A stretch of 64,000 bases of DNA. It comes from Drosophila miranda. Lineage: Eukaryota > Arthropoda > Insecta > Diptera > Drosophilidae. The stretch is from NCBI RefSeq assembly GCF_003369915.1, contig NW_022881625.1, positions 7,068,001 through 7,132,000 on the forward strand, written 5' to 3'. Below are positions 22,680-33,074 of this stretch, in pieces; positions within the stretch are counted from its first letter, which is position 1, and every line of letters starts with the position of its first letter. The position numbers and the translations under genes were made by a program. Under the pieces are notes generated by a model. It was not told where the DNA came from. It saw only the letters and a program-made list of their open reading frames with translations, and did not search any database.

Positions 22680-23741
22680 ATGGGGGTACAGTGGATTTCG
22701 TATCGGCACAAGGACGAATTGCAGGCCATCGCCGCCGAATTCGGCCTCGGTGAAGCCAGGACAGTGGACGAACTGCGCAGCCGGATCTCGGCCTTTATCT
22801 CGCGCGGTGAGCATCCGACTGGGATCGAAAAACGGATCAATGAGCTCGGAATGGTCTTCGACAGCGCGCCCAGCCCGAGAAGCCCGAGGAACAAGTCCCC
22901 GTCGCCGGGACCGAGTCAGCGAGAGCGGAATTAAGGGATCTGTGCGGAGCAGCCTCTATCTATCATAATTCCCGAGTTCCCGCGCGCAGCTCACGGCGAC
23001 TCTGGCCGGCTTGAAACCACGACTGACCGGCGACATGGTGATAATCACCACCAGTACCGCTTCCCCGAGGAAGCCGGAACTTCGCGCCCCGGAAGGGAAG
23101 AAATTTCCTTCGCCGCCCTGGCCGATAAGCTGCGCAATTGGGGTCTGAAGTTCGACGGATACTCGGATGCGCTGGCTTTCATCGAACGGTTGGAAGAAAG
23201 GGTCGACTCATATGGCGGAAGCCCAGCACAACTGCCGCGAGCCATCTCCGGGCTACTAACTGGCAAGGCAGAAGGATGGTTTATGACGTTCCAGATGCAA
23301 GGCAAGCCACGTAGCGAGTTCCGGAAGGAGTTCTTGGAGTTCTTCCTACCCCCGCGATACTTTCAGCGCTTGGAAGATACGATCCGCTCCCGTCGCCAAC
23401 GACCCCGAGAAGCCTTTCAGGACTCTTTGATCGACCTCCGAGTCATGATGCAACGAGCTCAGTATACTCCAGACAGGGAGCTGGACAGGATCTACGAGAA
23501 CCTTCGGCCGCAATACCAACTGTTCACCCGTAGACATGAGTTCGAGACGTTGCGAGAACTGACCCAATTGATAGTAGCGTACGAGACAACGCGGGACCGC
23601 GAACAAACCCACCCAGCTAACGACCGCCCAAATACGAAAGTCAGAACGCCATCATACCAAGGCCCGGATTATCCACCCCACAGCATGCTCCTCCAGACGA
23701 CACCGGGCCCTCTCGGAGCGCCGAGACGGCAATTCGCGTAG
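22680..23741 (+). pseudogene. Gag with SAP-like N-terminus and one in-frame TAA
   Basis: From the ATG at 22680 the frame reads MGVQWISYRHKDELQAI. It then shows a helix-extension-helix pattern like a SAP motif (LQAIAAEFGLG and TVDELRSRISAFI). A TAA lies at 22932-22934. The same frame is otherwise open to the TAG at 23741, through FAALADKLRNWGLKFDGYSD and the capsid-like AEGWFMTFQ and FRKEFLEFFLPP. Function: particle formation. The single stop means either decay or readthrough. An upstream in-frame codon at 22578 is possible. Confidence 0.75.
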
Positions 23742-23974
23742 TGACCCAGGATGGAGACCGGCCGGTGAACACACGCCGGGCCTGCCGTAATTGCGGGGAG
23801 GAAGGTCATTTCAGCAGTTCATGCAGGAATCGGCGAGTGCTATTCTGTTGGGAGTGTGGCCGCCGCGGCATCCGGACGATCGACTGCTGTAGGCTATCCG
23901 AGTCGCGAAACGGGCCGAGTCTCCGCTCGTCAGGGAACCGATCGGAGACATACCTCCAGGGCCCCCAGGAGTAA
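23741..23974 (+). pseudogene. Nucleocapsid zinc knuckle segment, shifted frame
   Basis: The frame changes right after the gag stop. It carries a CCHC knuckle CRNCGEEGHFSSSC and a second, degenerate one, CWECGRRGIRTIDC, whose His is missing. It probably once joined Gag by a frameshift or without interruption; the join here is broken or programmed. Confidence 0.7.
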
Positions 23975-23988
23975 CTCATCCCTTAAGT

Positions 23989-24930
23989 TTGGAAGGAGGC
24001 AGGATCGCCGCGCTAGTAACCATCGTAGGAGTACCGCTCACAGCTACCCTCGACACGGGAGCAACGCGGTCGTTCGTCAGTCATCGCATCGCTCATGAAG
24101 TAAGTACCGGAGGGAGCGCACGGAATATAAGGACTACCGTCCGCCTGGCGGACGGTACAGCAAAGGAGGTGACGCAGGCAGTTTCGGTCAAGGTACGTCT
24201 GGATCAACAGGAAACGCTGGTGATTCTATTAGTCCTACCCATGGTAGTGGACGACATCATACTGGGGCTCGATTTCCTTTGCGGCGTCCAGGCCATAATA
24301 CAATGCGGACGAGCGTACTTGCAGTTGACCCAGCGGGCGATCCGGGAAACCAACCCGATCCCCACATCATCCTCGACTCGGCCCCGCATGGTTACTTTTA
24401 GTGACGAAAGTCCCGCGACTGCATCCGCTGGTCCTACCCACTCGACCAATCCAACGGCGACCCACCGGACGAAGACAACGCACCAGAATCCCAACCACGC
24501 CAGACCCAGCAATGTACCAGTGACAACGCACCCGAGTCCCAACCACGCCAGACCCAGCAATGGATCAACACGCCAGAACCAGCAAAGCCACCCGAACCCA
24601 ACCCACGATTCGATACGACCGCGTCAGAACCATCAACGAAGATTCGACGGAGACGACTGCGACACCGCTGGACACACCCAGGGCCAGTCCGTCCGCCTCG
24701 AAGAACACCCAAAGCAACGAAGATTCGACGGAGACGACTGCGACACCGCTGGACACACCCAGGGCCAGTCCGTCCGCCTCGAAGAACACCCAAAGCAACG
24801 AAGATTCGACGGAGACGACTGCGACACCGCTGGACACACCCAGGGCCAGTCCGTCTGCCTCGAAAACCACCCAGAGTATCCCTACCAAGACAACGGAGCT
24901 AAGCCACGACCACGCCAGAACCAGCAGTAA
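23989..24930 (+). pseudogene. Retropepsin-type aspartic protease and repetitive tail
   Basis: The active site ATLDTGATRSF is at about 24043-24075, the flap-like region follows, and ILGLDFL is at about 24258-24278, the standard retropepsin layout. After about 24330 the product becomes Thr/Pro/His-rich with repeated NHARPSN units. From 24636 an 81-bp unit (27 codons) is tandemly repeated three times with almost no change. The expected RT does not follow. The frame differs from the knuckle frame before it. Confidence 0.75.
24636..24884 (+). repeat. 81-bp tandem repeat, three copies
   Basis: Units start with acgaagattcgacgg at 24636, 24717 and 24798. The length is a multiple of three, so all forward frames stay open. 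The near identity of the units suggests recent expansion. Confidence 0.88.
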
Positions 24931-25605
24931 CCTCAGGACAACGTTTCTAAGTTTCGACCACGCCAGACTCAGCAGCAATACAAGGACAACGCATCAAAGC
25001 CTCGACCACGCCAGACCCAGCAGCAATACAAGGACAACGCATCTAAGCCCGACCGAGACGGACCCGGCGGCGCTAAAATTATAACACGATCGACGCGAGC
25101 CAAATCAGAAATGCACAGCAGTGCGGCTCAATCAGAGCGAACGACCACACGGGAAACCAGCATCGCTCTACACCACGACCCGCTTCGCCTGGAAGACCAC
25201 GGCCCCGAAGGACATGGGCGGGTCAAGGTAGACCAACTCGCACCTCACCCCACAACGAATTATCAACTCGCCCCGTTAGCCGATGCTGCGGCCGGTCGAC
25301 AACGCAACCCTTTTCGAAGATCAGACTCGACTAACCCAGTTACCGTGAACCTCAAATACAGGTTAATCAAGGCAAGCGAAGGAAAACTGCGAGTTTAGCC
25401 GACTTAAAGGCGTTCCACGGAGTGGACCACCCCGAGGAGAACCCAACGACGTTGGAGAGACCTGAATGACCTGCCGACTTCGCAAGGGCCACTTGCGGTA
25501 GCGCGCTACCGTCACGTCCTCGCCCCGTAAGGGGCGCGACCCACGAAACCGTAAGCTACGTATACATCCCCTTATGGGATTAGATAAGTACTACACCTAA
25601 TGTAA

Positions 25606-26037
25606 ACATCTTCTTACTCGCACCGCTCAAGCAGGATAGGGATCGACCAACAAACCCAGGGCCCGGGGACCGACGCCGAAGAGGAAGTAGAGCCCGATGG
25701 CCGCTTCGCAACCGCAGGTGTCCGCTCGGCGCCCAATCACGACGTCGCCGCCCTGAATCGCCGTTGGTTCGGGAGTTATGGGGCTGCCATCGACGACGAC
25801 AACGCGACCACGGACACCGACGAGCACGAGACGATAATACGCGACGCTCAAAGCCTGGCGTCCACGCTGCAGGACGAAGGGAACCGACACCCACTGGCTC
25901 GCGGGAACGAATGGGACTCGCCCCCTTGGGCCGAGTGGAACCTGGCCGGTCAAGGTCGGGCAGCCACCCCTCTAGCAGTACACGACCCGCCGCAGTTGAA
26001 TGCGAGCATCACGCGAATGATGCCACCTTACACTTAA
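25606..26037 (+). CDS. Open frame of unknown function at the 3' end of the gag-protease element
   Basis: An open frame of 143 codons lies between a TAA at 25603 and a TAA at 26035, rich in Asp, Glu, Ala and Trp (for example EEEVEPDGRF and EWDSPPWAEWNL). Its composition looks coding-like. No domain is recognised, and it has no clear ATG near its start. It may be the C-terminal part of a lost polyprotein. A shorter frame (25111-25398) precedes it, and the DNA between holds nothing recognisable. Confidence 0.35.
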   Translation, partial: TSSYSHRSSRIGIDQQTQGPGTDAEEEVEPDGRFATAGVRSAPNHDVAALNRRWFGSYGAAIDDDNATTDTDEHETIIRDAQSLASTLQDEGNRHPLARGNEWDSPPWAEWNLAGQGRAATPLAVHDPPQLNASITRMMPPYT

Positions 26038-27930
26038 TTATGGGAAAACGTTTCTCTTGTTTCGTGTCGTTTGCAGCCTGACCGCTATGTGCCCGGCTCC
26101 CCCATTTTTCGCGACAGCAGTCCAGCGCGCCCCGCCACCTCAGCCTCAGGGGCGCCTATAACAGCTTCTTCTTGTGACAGTTGAGAACGGCACTGGCGTT
26201 CCTTACACAGGAGTCATCACTGTAGCCGTCCTAATAGGTGCAAACATAGCATTCGAGTGCTGCAAGAGAGAGAGTGAGAGAGAGAGAGACATAGAGAATA
26301 TTGAACGAGGTCATGACGCTGCTATGCCTTTCGCTTTCGTTTCGTTGTTTTTCAACGAATGAGCATCAAGGGCAGAGTCTGCTTCATTAAATGTCGCCTT
26401 TTGCTGGATACAAATCCACACCGCAAATATCTTGTATGGTAATCCAAGAAAACTCTTTTCACACACCATATGAATGTCAAAGGGTGTTCAGGAGGTAGTC
26501 TTTCTTTCTGGTTTTCTTTGAAGAAATTCCCTGAGCGCGCAAAGGGAGCTGGCTGGCGGTAAATAAGAACAAAGGAATGCTTTCAACATTTCTTTGGGTG
26601 ACTCGCAATTGGGATCAAGTCAATATTTGCAGAGTAAAAATAAAAATTACTTCCGCCCGAAACTCGAGCGTTTCTTAAGTATGTCACATCCACCACTCTC
26701 CACCTGGATGGATGACCCGCCGCTTGGCGCCGCTGTGAAGAGAGCAGTGGAGTGGTGGACGATTCCAGTGAACTGAATAGCGGCTCACTGGGACCAGAGC
26801 TGTCGCCTAGTCGAAGGAGAGCGTATAACAAAAGATGCAAAGCAGGGTTGAGTTGGAGACGGGGACCAGTCGCGAATGGGAATGGTTTTGAATAATTTTC
26901 ATAGGCATTTTTGCAAAATTTGCCTTGAATTTTCGTGTTGTGTCGCACTTTATCTATGAATAAAATATGAAATCAAATTCCTGGTCTCATTTCGACGGAG
27001 GAAATGGTAATTAAATAATTGAAGCATTGAATTAAATAAGGAAAGTAATTAAATTCAGGGAAATTCTTCGAAAAGATAGCCACGAATAGAGTTCGATATG
27101 GATACATATACTTCATACATTCGTACATCCGATGTAAATACATATACATATGTACATACGTTTCTACCCACAAATTATTATTATTTTTGATGTGTGAAGG
27201 ATGCACACACACACAGAAAATGGATTGCCCTGAATGGTGTGTGGAGCGGGCGTTCATTTTGTAAAAATAATTGCTTTGCTCACGGATTTTTACAGAAATG
27301 ATTATTGATGAGCACTTTGGCCTATTTTATCAAAATCAAACCCGACACGACAACGTCACCGCCGGCATCCGTCCGTCCCTCTGTCCGTTTGGTTTGCCCG
27401 TCGCTGGCAAATAAAGCGTGAAATGTGGCCCGACACCGCGGGCACCGCGCCAGCATACATTAAATCTTTCGAAAGTTTTGCATCAGCTCCCCCCCACGTA
27501 CACCCTCTGGCCGAGTGCTTAGCACACCTCAGCGCGGGGAAAGGGCCGGTTGGATGGGGTTTTTGGCAAGTACCGAGACGGCAGATGACGTCAAGAGGCC
27601 GGCACGGCAGACATAGACCGCAGACCAATCCGACTAACCATCCGACCAGCCATAGATCCCCCTCGGACTGTGTGTTCCTCTTGGGTAAGCCACAGCGGAG
27701 GCGACAATTGCTTCCAGGAAATCCCCATGAGTCACTCGAGGATGATGTCGCCGCGGGCTCGGATTTACTTGAGATGTGTAAACAACACAGTCACTCAAAT
27801 TTCACGAGCCCTGCGCGATGATTCGATGAGGAATGAGGAAAATGCCAGGAATGCCAAAATATTGATGGAAGTCAAGCCGAGGCTTTTAGCCAGGCGACGC
27901 GTGCCAATCCGCAAGATCTTCTCCCATGTA
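26038..27930. other. Host-like non-coding DNA
   Basis: A GA-repeat tract lies at about 26267-26291 and CATA/TACA-rich DNA at 27105-27165. No coding exon or element recognised. Confidence 0.5.
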
Positions 27931-30022
27931 CACTTTTTTTTTTTTATATTCATATACTTATTTATTTGCTCTATAATATATACTATTCAATTTATATTTA
28001 ACTTAATTTAACGGACAAGAGTATGTTGGGACTAGGGGCCCCGCGGACTGCGGTACTGCCGCAAAGCATTGCTTCGCAGTGGCGTGGACACCTACTCCGT
28101 CTGCTCCTTCCGCCTTCTCTCCAAGGACCTAAGCGTTCGCATCACGCTAGAGGCGAACTCCGCGGCCGCTTCCCACACCTTCGGGTCTGCCAGCATCAGC
28201 GGCACCAGAGTCTCGGTGCTGACCCTAGACCCTGCTGATGTCTCCAATGTCTGACGCTCGAGGTCAAACCTGTGGCAGTCGAAGAGGACCTGGCGAGCGT
28301 CCTCCTCTATGCCTGTGCCACACTCGGGGCACCAGTCCTCTGTCTCGTGGCCGAAGCGCTTGAGGTAGCCGCGGAAGCAGCCATGCCCGCTCAGTGCCTG
28401 GGTAAGGTAGAAATGCACCTGGCCGTGCTTTCTTTCAACCCAGCATGCTATGCTTGGGATGAGGGTGTGGGTCCATCGGCCTTTGGGTGAGTGGTCCCAT
28501 CGAGTCTGCCATCTGTCTATGCTGGTCCTTCTGGCGGCGTCCTTAATTTCTGCTTTGGAGCGTACCTCGGCTGCACTGTCCGTCATGGCATCATGGATCT
28601 CCTTCCTCTCCCTTACCAGCTCCCTGAGCGGAACTTGCCCGGCAATGACTAACGCGGCTTCGTCTGAGATGGTCCGGAACGAGCACGCGATCCTAATGGC
28701 GCACAGTCTGTACGTTGCCTCCTCTCCTCGCATGTAGCTCCTCACCTTCGCGGCTTCTGCCCACACCGGTGCGGCGTAGAGCATCTGCGACGTCACGACG
28801 CTCGTCAGCAGTTTCCTCGTTGCCTGCTTTTGCCCCTATGGTGTTTAGCAGCATCCTGGATAGCGCTCCCGCGGTCCCACCGGCCTTCGTGTGGACGTAT
28901 TCTAGATGCTCTTTGAAGGACAGGCGCGTGTCGATGAGGACTCCAAGGTACTTGATGGACCTCTGCGATTCGATCGCGGTCCCACCAACCTGCACTCTGG
29001 CGGTCTCGACCACTTTACGGCTGGATATCAGGACCGCCTCCGTTTTTTGGGCCGCCAGCTCCAGCCCCGCGGCGGCTAGCCACGCCTCGACGGCTTGTAT
29101 GGCGACGTTGGCAAGCTCCTCCACTGCGGCAAATTCCTTCGCTACCGCCACTATTGCGACGTCGTCAGCGAAACCCACCAGGTTAGTGTTGGCTGGCATC
29201 GGGAGCCGTAGGACCCCGTCGTACATGGCGTTCCAGAGCAGAGGTCCCAAAACGGAGCCCTGCGGGACTCCGGCTGAGACTTCGTATGCCTAGAGCCCTG
29301 ACATGTGTCCATTGTCAGCACCCTGTTGCTGAAATAGCTGCGCGCTATATTCAGTAGGTAGCCCGGGATGTTGAAGGACCTCAGTGCCTCCAGCTTCCGG
29401 GTCCAGTCGGCCGAGTTGAAGGCGTTCCTTATGTCCAGTGTCACCACCAGACAATAGGACCGCCTCTCCACCTAGTCCCAGCAATGGCTTCCTCCGCCGT
29501 TTGTACGACCAGCGTCCAGCGTCGACCTCCCTTTCCTGAACCCGTATTGGTTCTGGGAGAGACCGCCTGCTGCTTCGATGGCTGCGCTCAGCCTCGCACC
29601 GATCACCCTTTCGAAGACTTTTCCCATGGAGTCCAGAAGGCAGATGGGCCTGTAGGAAGAGGCCACCCCTGGCGGCTTGCCCGGCTTGGGTAATAGTAGC
29701 AGCCGTTGCCTTTTCCACCTCTCGGGGAACGGCCCCTCCTGGAGGCATTTGTTGAAAAGGCCCGCAACTTCCCTCGGGAGTAGAAGAAGTGCCAGCTTCA
29801 ACGCGCTGTTGGGGATCGCATCCGGACCCGGAGCCTTCCTAGGGATCAGGTTTGTGCCTGCCTGCAACACCTCGGCTTCCGTAACCTCGCAGATGTCGCT
29901 CGGGCTATGCTCGAACCGCAGGGAGCTAGGGCGCTGCATCGGGCCAAGCGCGGTGTGCCTCTGGCTCGCTGGAGCAGCCTTCTGGCCCGGTGGCAGGTTC
30001 TACGGAGAACCGCAATCGCACT
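27931..30022 (-). mobile_element. R1-clade-like non-LTR retrotransposon, 5'-truncated
   Basis: The minus strand encodes reverse transcriptase and a C-terminal zinc-binding region. It ends with an A-rich 3' tail, seen as a T run at 27931-27943. The 5' end is lost between endonuclease and RT at about 29990-30022, where gene X copy I begins. This is ordinary 5' truncation, and it removed or displaced the first exon of that gene X copy. Confidence 0.85.
28092..29990 (-). pseudogene. R1-clade-like ORF2, RT and C-terminus, frameshifted
   Basis: From 29939 the frame reads RKAPGPDAIPNSALKLAL, LLLPKPGKPPG and YRPICLLDSMGKVFER (RT blocks 1-2). It then changes near 29475 to VVTLDIRNAFNSADW (block 3) and near 29250 to the block with GFADDVAIVAV, the FADD box. 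The thumb region contains YLGVLIDTRLSFKEHL. After a further shift near 28790 it continues to CPECGTGIEEDA and a nearby Cys/His zinc site, ending at 28092. At least three shifts make it dead. Confidence 0.85.
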
Positions 30023-30886
30023 TTTCCGACGCACGCGAGGTATGCTGAGCCTGTTACTCCGGTGCAGAATATTTCTGTTCTGATGATATCTCAGGATAAT
30101 GAGGATATTGACAAAAATATGAACGGTGATACGGAGGAGTCGGCCACAGCTCACGATATTGAGGATATTGACAATATGCACGGCGATACGGAGGAGTCGG
30201 CCACAGCTCAGGATATTGAGGATATTGACAACAATATGCACGGTCATACGGAGGAGTCGGCCACAACTCACGATATTGAGGAGAATATTGACAACATTTC
30301 TGACAATATTCACAATATTTCTGATTATACAGTCAATGATATGAAGTGTACTATTTCTGATGAAATATATGATTCGTCTGAGCCAGTGCACCACGTGGAG
30401 GAGAAGCAGGAGCAGGAGGTTCGGGAGGATCCGGACTTAAGTAAGTAAATAATTAAAATTTAAAAAAAATACATATAATAACTTCTTAATTCTCCAGACA
30501 TGTTTACTGAAGACATTCTTAGTACTGAAAGTGGAAAGGACAATTGGAAAACGATTTCCCCTAAGGCTTCGCCCCCGTGCATGGCTGCAAGTGCAAACTA
30601 TGCGGCAAAATGATTGGAAGGTTGAGCACCTTGGGAAACCACGTAATGAACCAACATTACACAGCAATAAAAGGTATGGTTTCAAGGAATTCGAAGACAA
30701 TGCAAAAAATTGCTGCCGCTTTTAAGGGAAAAAAAAGTGACCATGTTAAGACTATCAGAGGAAACTGGGGTGCCGGCCGAGTATTTGAGGGCGATAGTCA
30801 TGTGCAGCGATGACTATAAAAAAATTGGGTGCCGCTTGTGGGCCGCCAAGACGGATGCAGAGAAGCTGAAGGACATCAACCAATAA
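30023..30886 (+). pseudogene. Gene X copy I: acidic-repeat and zinc-finger protein, degenerate
   Basis: The acidic exon (to 30440) has only three repeat units of the EDIDNMHGDTEESAT type. A 57-bp intron with GTAAGT donor and TTCTCCAG acceptor spans 30441-30497. The next exon starts in frame with MFTEDILSTE but shifts before the zinc finger, because 'gcccccgtg' here is one base shorter than copy III 'gccatccgtg'. The finger CKLCGKMIGRL...H lies in another frame (about 30577-30680). After an A8 run a different frame carries a plausible C-terminus, VPAEYLRAIVMC to DINQ, ending at 30886. Function unknown. Confidence 0.6.
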
Positions 30887-30985
30887 CTGTTTCGTTTTTT
30901 AATTTTAATATTTGATTTGGCTTGAGTAGACTGATCCAGAGAAGCTGAAGGACATCAACCAATAACTGTTTCGTTTTTTAATTTT
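30825..30985 (+). repeat. ~80-bp direct duplication at the 3' end of gene X, copy I
   Basis: The block 'cagagaagctgaaggacatc' to 'atatttgattt' occurs twice in a row. The same duplication is present in copies II and III, so it predates amplification. Confidence 0.85.
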
Positions 30986-30995
30986 AATATTTGAT

Positions 30996-31214
30996 TTGAG
31001 TAGAAAAACTCGCCTGTTATTCGTAAATGTAACGACTGAAAATAAACTTATTGACAAAAAAGGGAGGAGTATTTATATTGTGTGGGCGCCTTTGGGCCAA
31101 GAAATCATCAAAGTTATTCACGTCGCACAGTTTGGGAAAAAACTGGACTGGAGTGGAGTCGACTGGAGGGACTGCAATGACACTTGCCGGCTGGCGGCCT
31201 CTTGGAAATTTTAA
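30996..31214 (+). CDS. Short conserved frame after gene X, copy I
   Basis: 72 codons, including LLFVNVTTENK and VWAPLGQEIIKV and ending LAASWKF. It is identical in protein to copy II (37653-37871). Copy III has lost most of it. It may be a fragment of a longer protein, since no promoter or splice site was found. Not recognised. Confidence 0.3.
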   Translation: MSRKTRLLFVNVTTENKLIDKKGRSIYIVWAPLGQEIIKVIHVAQFGKKLDWSGVDWRDCNDTCRLAASWKF

Positions 31215-31914
31215 GCCTCGTTAGGCTTCTGGTCAACCGCCTGGCTGGTCTGCTTGAGCGCTCCATCGAATGGATTAACCTTCGCTCTGGATATACTAGA
31301 TGCCCTTTTGGATTACAGGACTACCCTCTTTAGCGCCTTTGAATGGATAAACAAAGTGCATGTCCTACATGGATTACAGCCGTATAGCGCATCATAAAAG
31401 GTAAGAAATCAAGCCACAAATTGAATGCCGAACACAGCAAATGCTTAACCCATGACACCACCAAAAGGGGGAGAGGGAGTAGAGGGGGATGAGTGCCCCC
31501 TATTAATCCTAAGTGCTTCCTGTGATTTTATGTAAATTTCTACACGGGGAACAGAGGACTCCAAAGAGACCTCTCGAGCAGCAATTCAAAATACAAATGA
31601 CAGGTTGGCTGTGACCCAAAACAGCAGCTTAAGGAAGATGTAAAGGCAAGCATAAATATACCCCCCCTCCACCACTCTGCTTAACCCTTAACCCTTAACT
31701 CCTTAATCCCAGAATGGTAGCCAACATTTCGGCCACACCAAGAAGTATGGTGGCATGGTATTTATCGCAAGTCCTATCCCAAACCAACAAAGCCGATCAA
31801 CTATAGCAAGTCGCAGCTCTGCCCAGGCAAAGTACGTCACCTGACCTGTGATTCGAAACACAACATCGAAGTGGGCCCTGAACTATCACTTGAGCCGTTC
31901 AGAACTGGCTCTGG
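31215..31914. other. Non-coding amplicon DNA between gene X and gene Z
   Basis: No gene recognised. It matches copy II closely; both carry the same purine-rich and C-rich tracts. Confidence 0.5.
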
Positions 31915-32086
31915 CTGTCAGCGATACTCAGGTGGGTTTATATTTCCTTTTCTTCCTCGGCTTTATCCAACTGTTTTCTCCCCTCTCTTTTCCCACAGGC
32001 CATCAAGGCCCAGGCGGAACTGAACGGCGCCATTGTCCGCACCAATCTGCTGACCCGCTACGAGCAAGTTCTCACTGGCCGAGATG
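31915..32086 (+). pseudogene. 172-bp patch of painless, with its intron, opposite to the local painless copy
   Basis: It matches the reverse complement of 59587-59758: end of one exon (AVSDTQ), the complete 66-bp intron with GTGGGT and CCCACAG, and the next exon (AIKAQAELNG to LTGRD), with about one difference by eye. In copy II the same spot holds 11 bp (aaatcattcag). The left join shares TCTGG. The intron shows that DNA, not RNA, was copied. Confidence 0.85.
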
Positions 32087-32222
32087 TACGAATATCTGGA
32101 GAGAGCGGCACAACACAGAGAACGGCTGCAAATATCGGAAGCACAGGGAACATAATGTAAATAAAAATAAAAATACAAAACAAAGCCATGAACGAATATT
32201 TCCTCACAGGTGGTGGAATAAG

Positions 32223-32622
32223 ATGAATCCAACTATTAACAATCCACGTTCCCCATTCACCCGCTCGCGGGGTATTTTCGGATCCATGGGATCCTTCGTC
32301 TTTACCGACCACCAGCAGCAGCAGCAGCCGGGGCTGCAGGTCCCCCCCGAATGTTCCGCCGACAAGAATGGACTCAATGCGATGCTCTTCCTAGGCCAAA
32401 TCCACACCAGTCCTCTGCTGTCCCGCCCAATGGGTCCAATAGGTCACGCTCACCCCATCCACCTTCCCTCCGAAGGGGGATTCAGATGGGTGAGCGGCAG
32501 CAGCCCAGACTCCCCTTCCCCCCAGGACATAACTTACCCCCGGCTCCCCAGCAGATTCAATGCTGTGCCACAGATGGCTTCGATGGGACCACCCCCCGTG
32601 TTGAGCTCCCTCTGGACAGGCG
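32223..32622 (+). pseudogene. Gene Z copy I: first exon intact, rest deleted
   Basis: An 89-codon first exon (32223-32489) starts MNPTINNPRSPFTRSRGIFG, contains a poly-Gln run and ends GGFRW at a good donor, TGG|GTGAGC. The next exon may start after the CACAG at 32573 and gives MASMGPPPVLSSLWTG. The sequence then jumps at about 32622 into the antisense of painless, so the acidic and membrane regions are lost. Product unknown. Confidence 0.55.
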
Positions 32623-33074
32623 CGCCGCCTGGTTCTCGTCTCCGTCCCGCAGCGTGCGGAGGAGTCGCTCGCAGTCGATCTCTGCTCCGGCCTCGCGTAG
32701 CTCCGGCAACGGCAGTTCCGGATACTTATCCCTCAGCATCTGGCGTACCTGCGCGTTCCGATAGCTGTCAATGTCCAACTGTGGTTGTTTCAGGAAAAGT
32801 CGGATCAGCTCCAGCTTAGTGCCTGCCTCAATCTTTCTATTCTTCAGCACATGGTGGAGGGGCGTGAACTCGCCCTGATCCACCAAATTCGGAGAGGCTC
32901 CGTACTCGAGCAGCAGCTGAATGCAGGAGCCCACCTGAGAGGCATTCGATCGTCCTGGCGATTGGCCTGGGCACCGCTGTCCAGGGCAGTGTGGAATTCC
33001 CGTATGTCCCGATTAGCGAGGGCTGCGCTCAACTGGCCCTGCGGATCGATGAAACCGCAGTTGTTAGAGCTCAT
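32623..33074 (-). pseudogene. pain: painless copy I: N-terminus and ankyrin part only
   Basis: From the ATG at 33074 (MSSNNCGFIDPQGQLSAALA) the frame follows the painless N-terminus to QDDR. It then jumps, by the deletion shared with the other copies, into the frame GSCIQLLLEYGASPN and VDQGEFTPLHHVL, an ankyrin repeat, and on to LRTLRDGDENQ. There it fuses to gene Z sequence. No channel domain remains. painless encodes the TRPA channel for noxious heat and touch; this copy is dead. Confidence 0.85.

Larger units (their letters stand above)
19990..26037 (+). mobile_element. Gag-protease LTR retrotransposon lacking reverse transcriptase
   Basis: A tRNA-Lys(UUU)-type primer site at 21773-21790 fixes the 3' edge of a long 5' LTR. 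That LTR contains a tandem array and a TATA box. A leader, a SAP-like Gag, a zinc knuckle and an aspartic protease follow. No reverse transcriptase, RNase H or integrase motifs follow and no second LTR is visible, so the element is a deleted or non-autonomous copy. The 5' limit is not defined by a visible TG terminus or target duplication. Confidence 0.7.

Noticed and set aside
24434..24978. Minus-strand Cys/Arg/Gly and Val-rich frames
   Set aside because: Shadows of the 81-bp repeat in the protease tail.
26262..26295. GA-repeat tract as a dosage-compensation entry site
   Set aside because: GA runs are common in Drosophila; without binding data or the surrounding motif it cannot be claimed.
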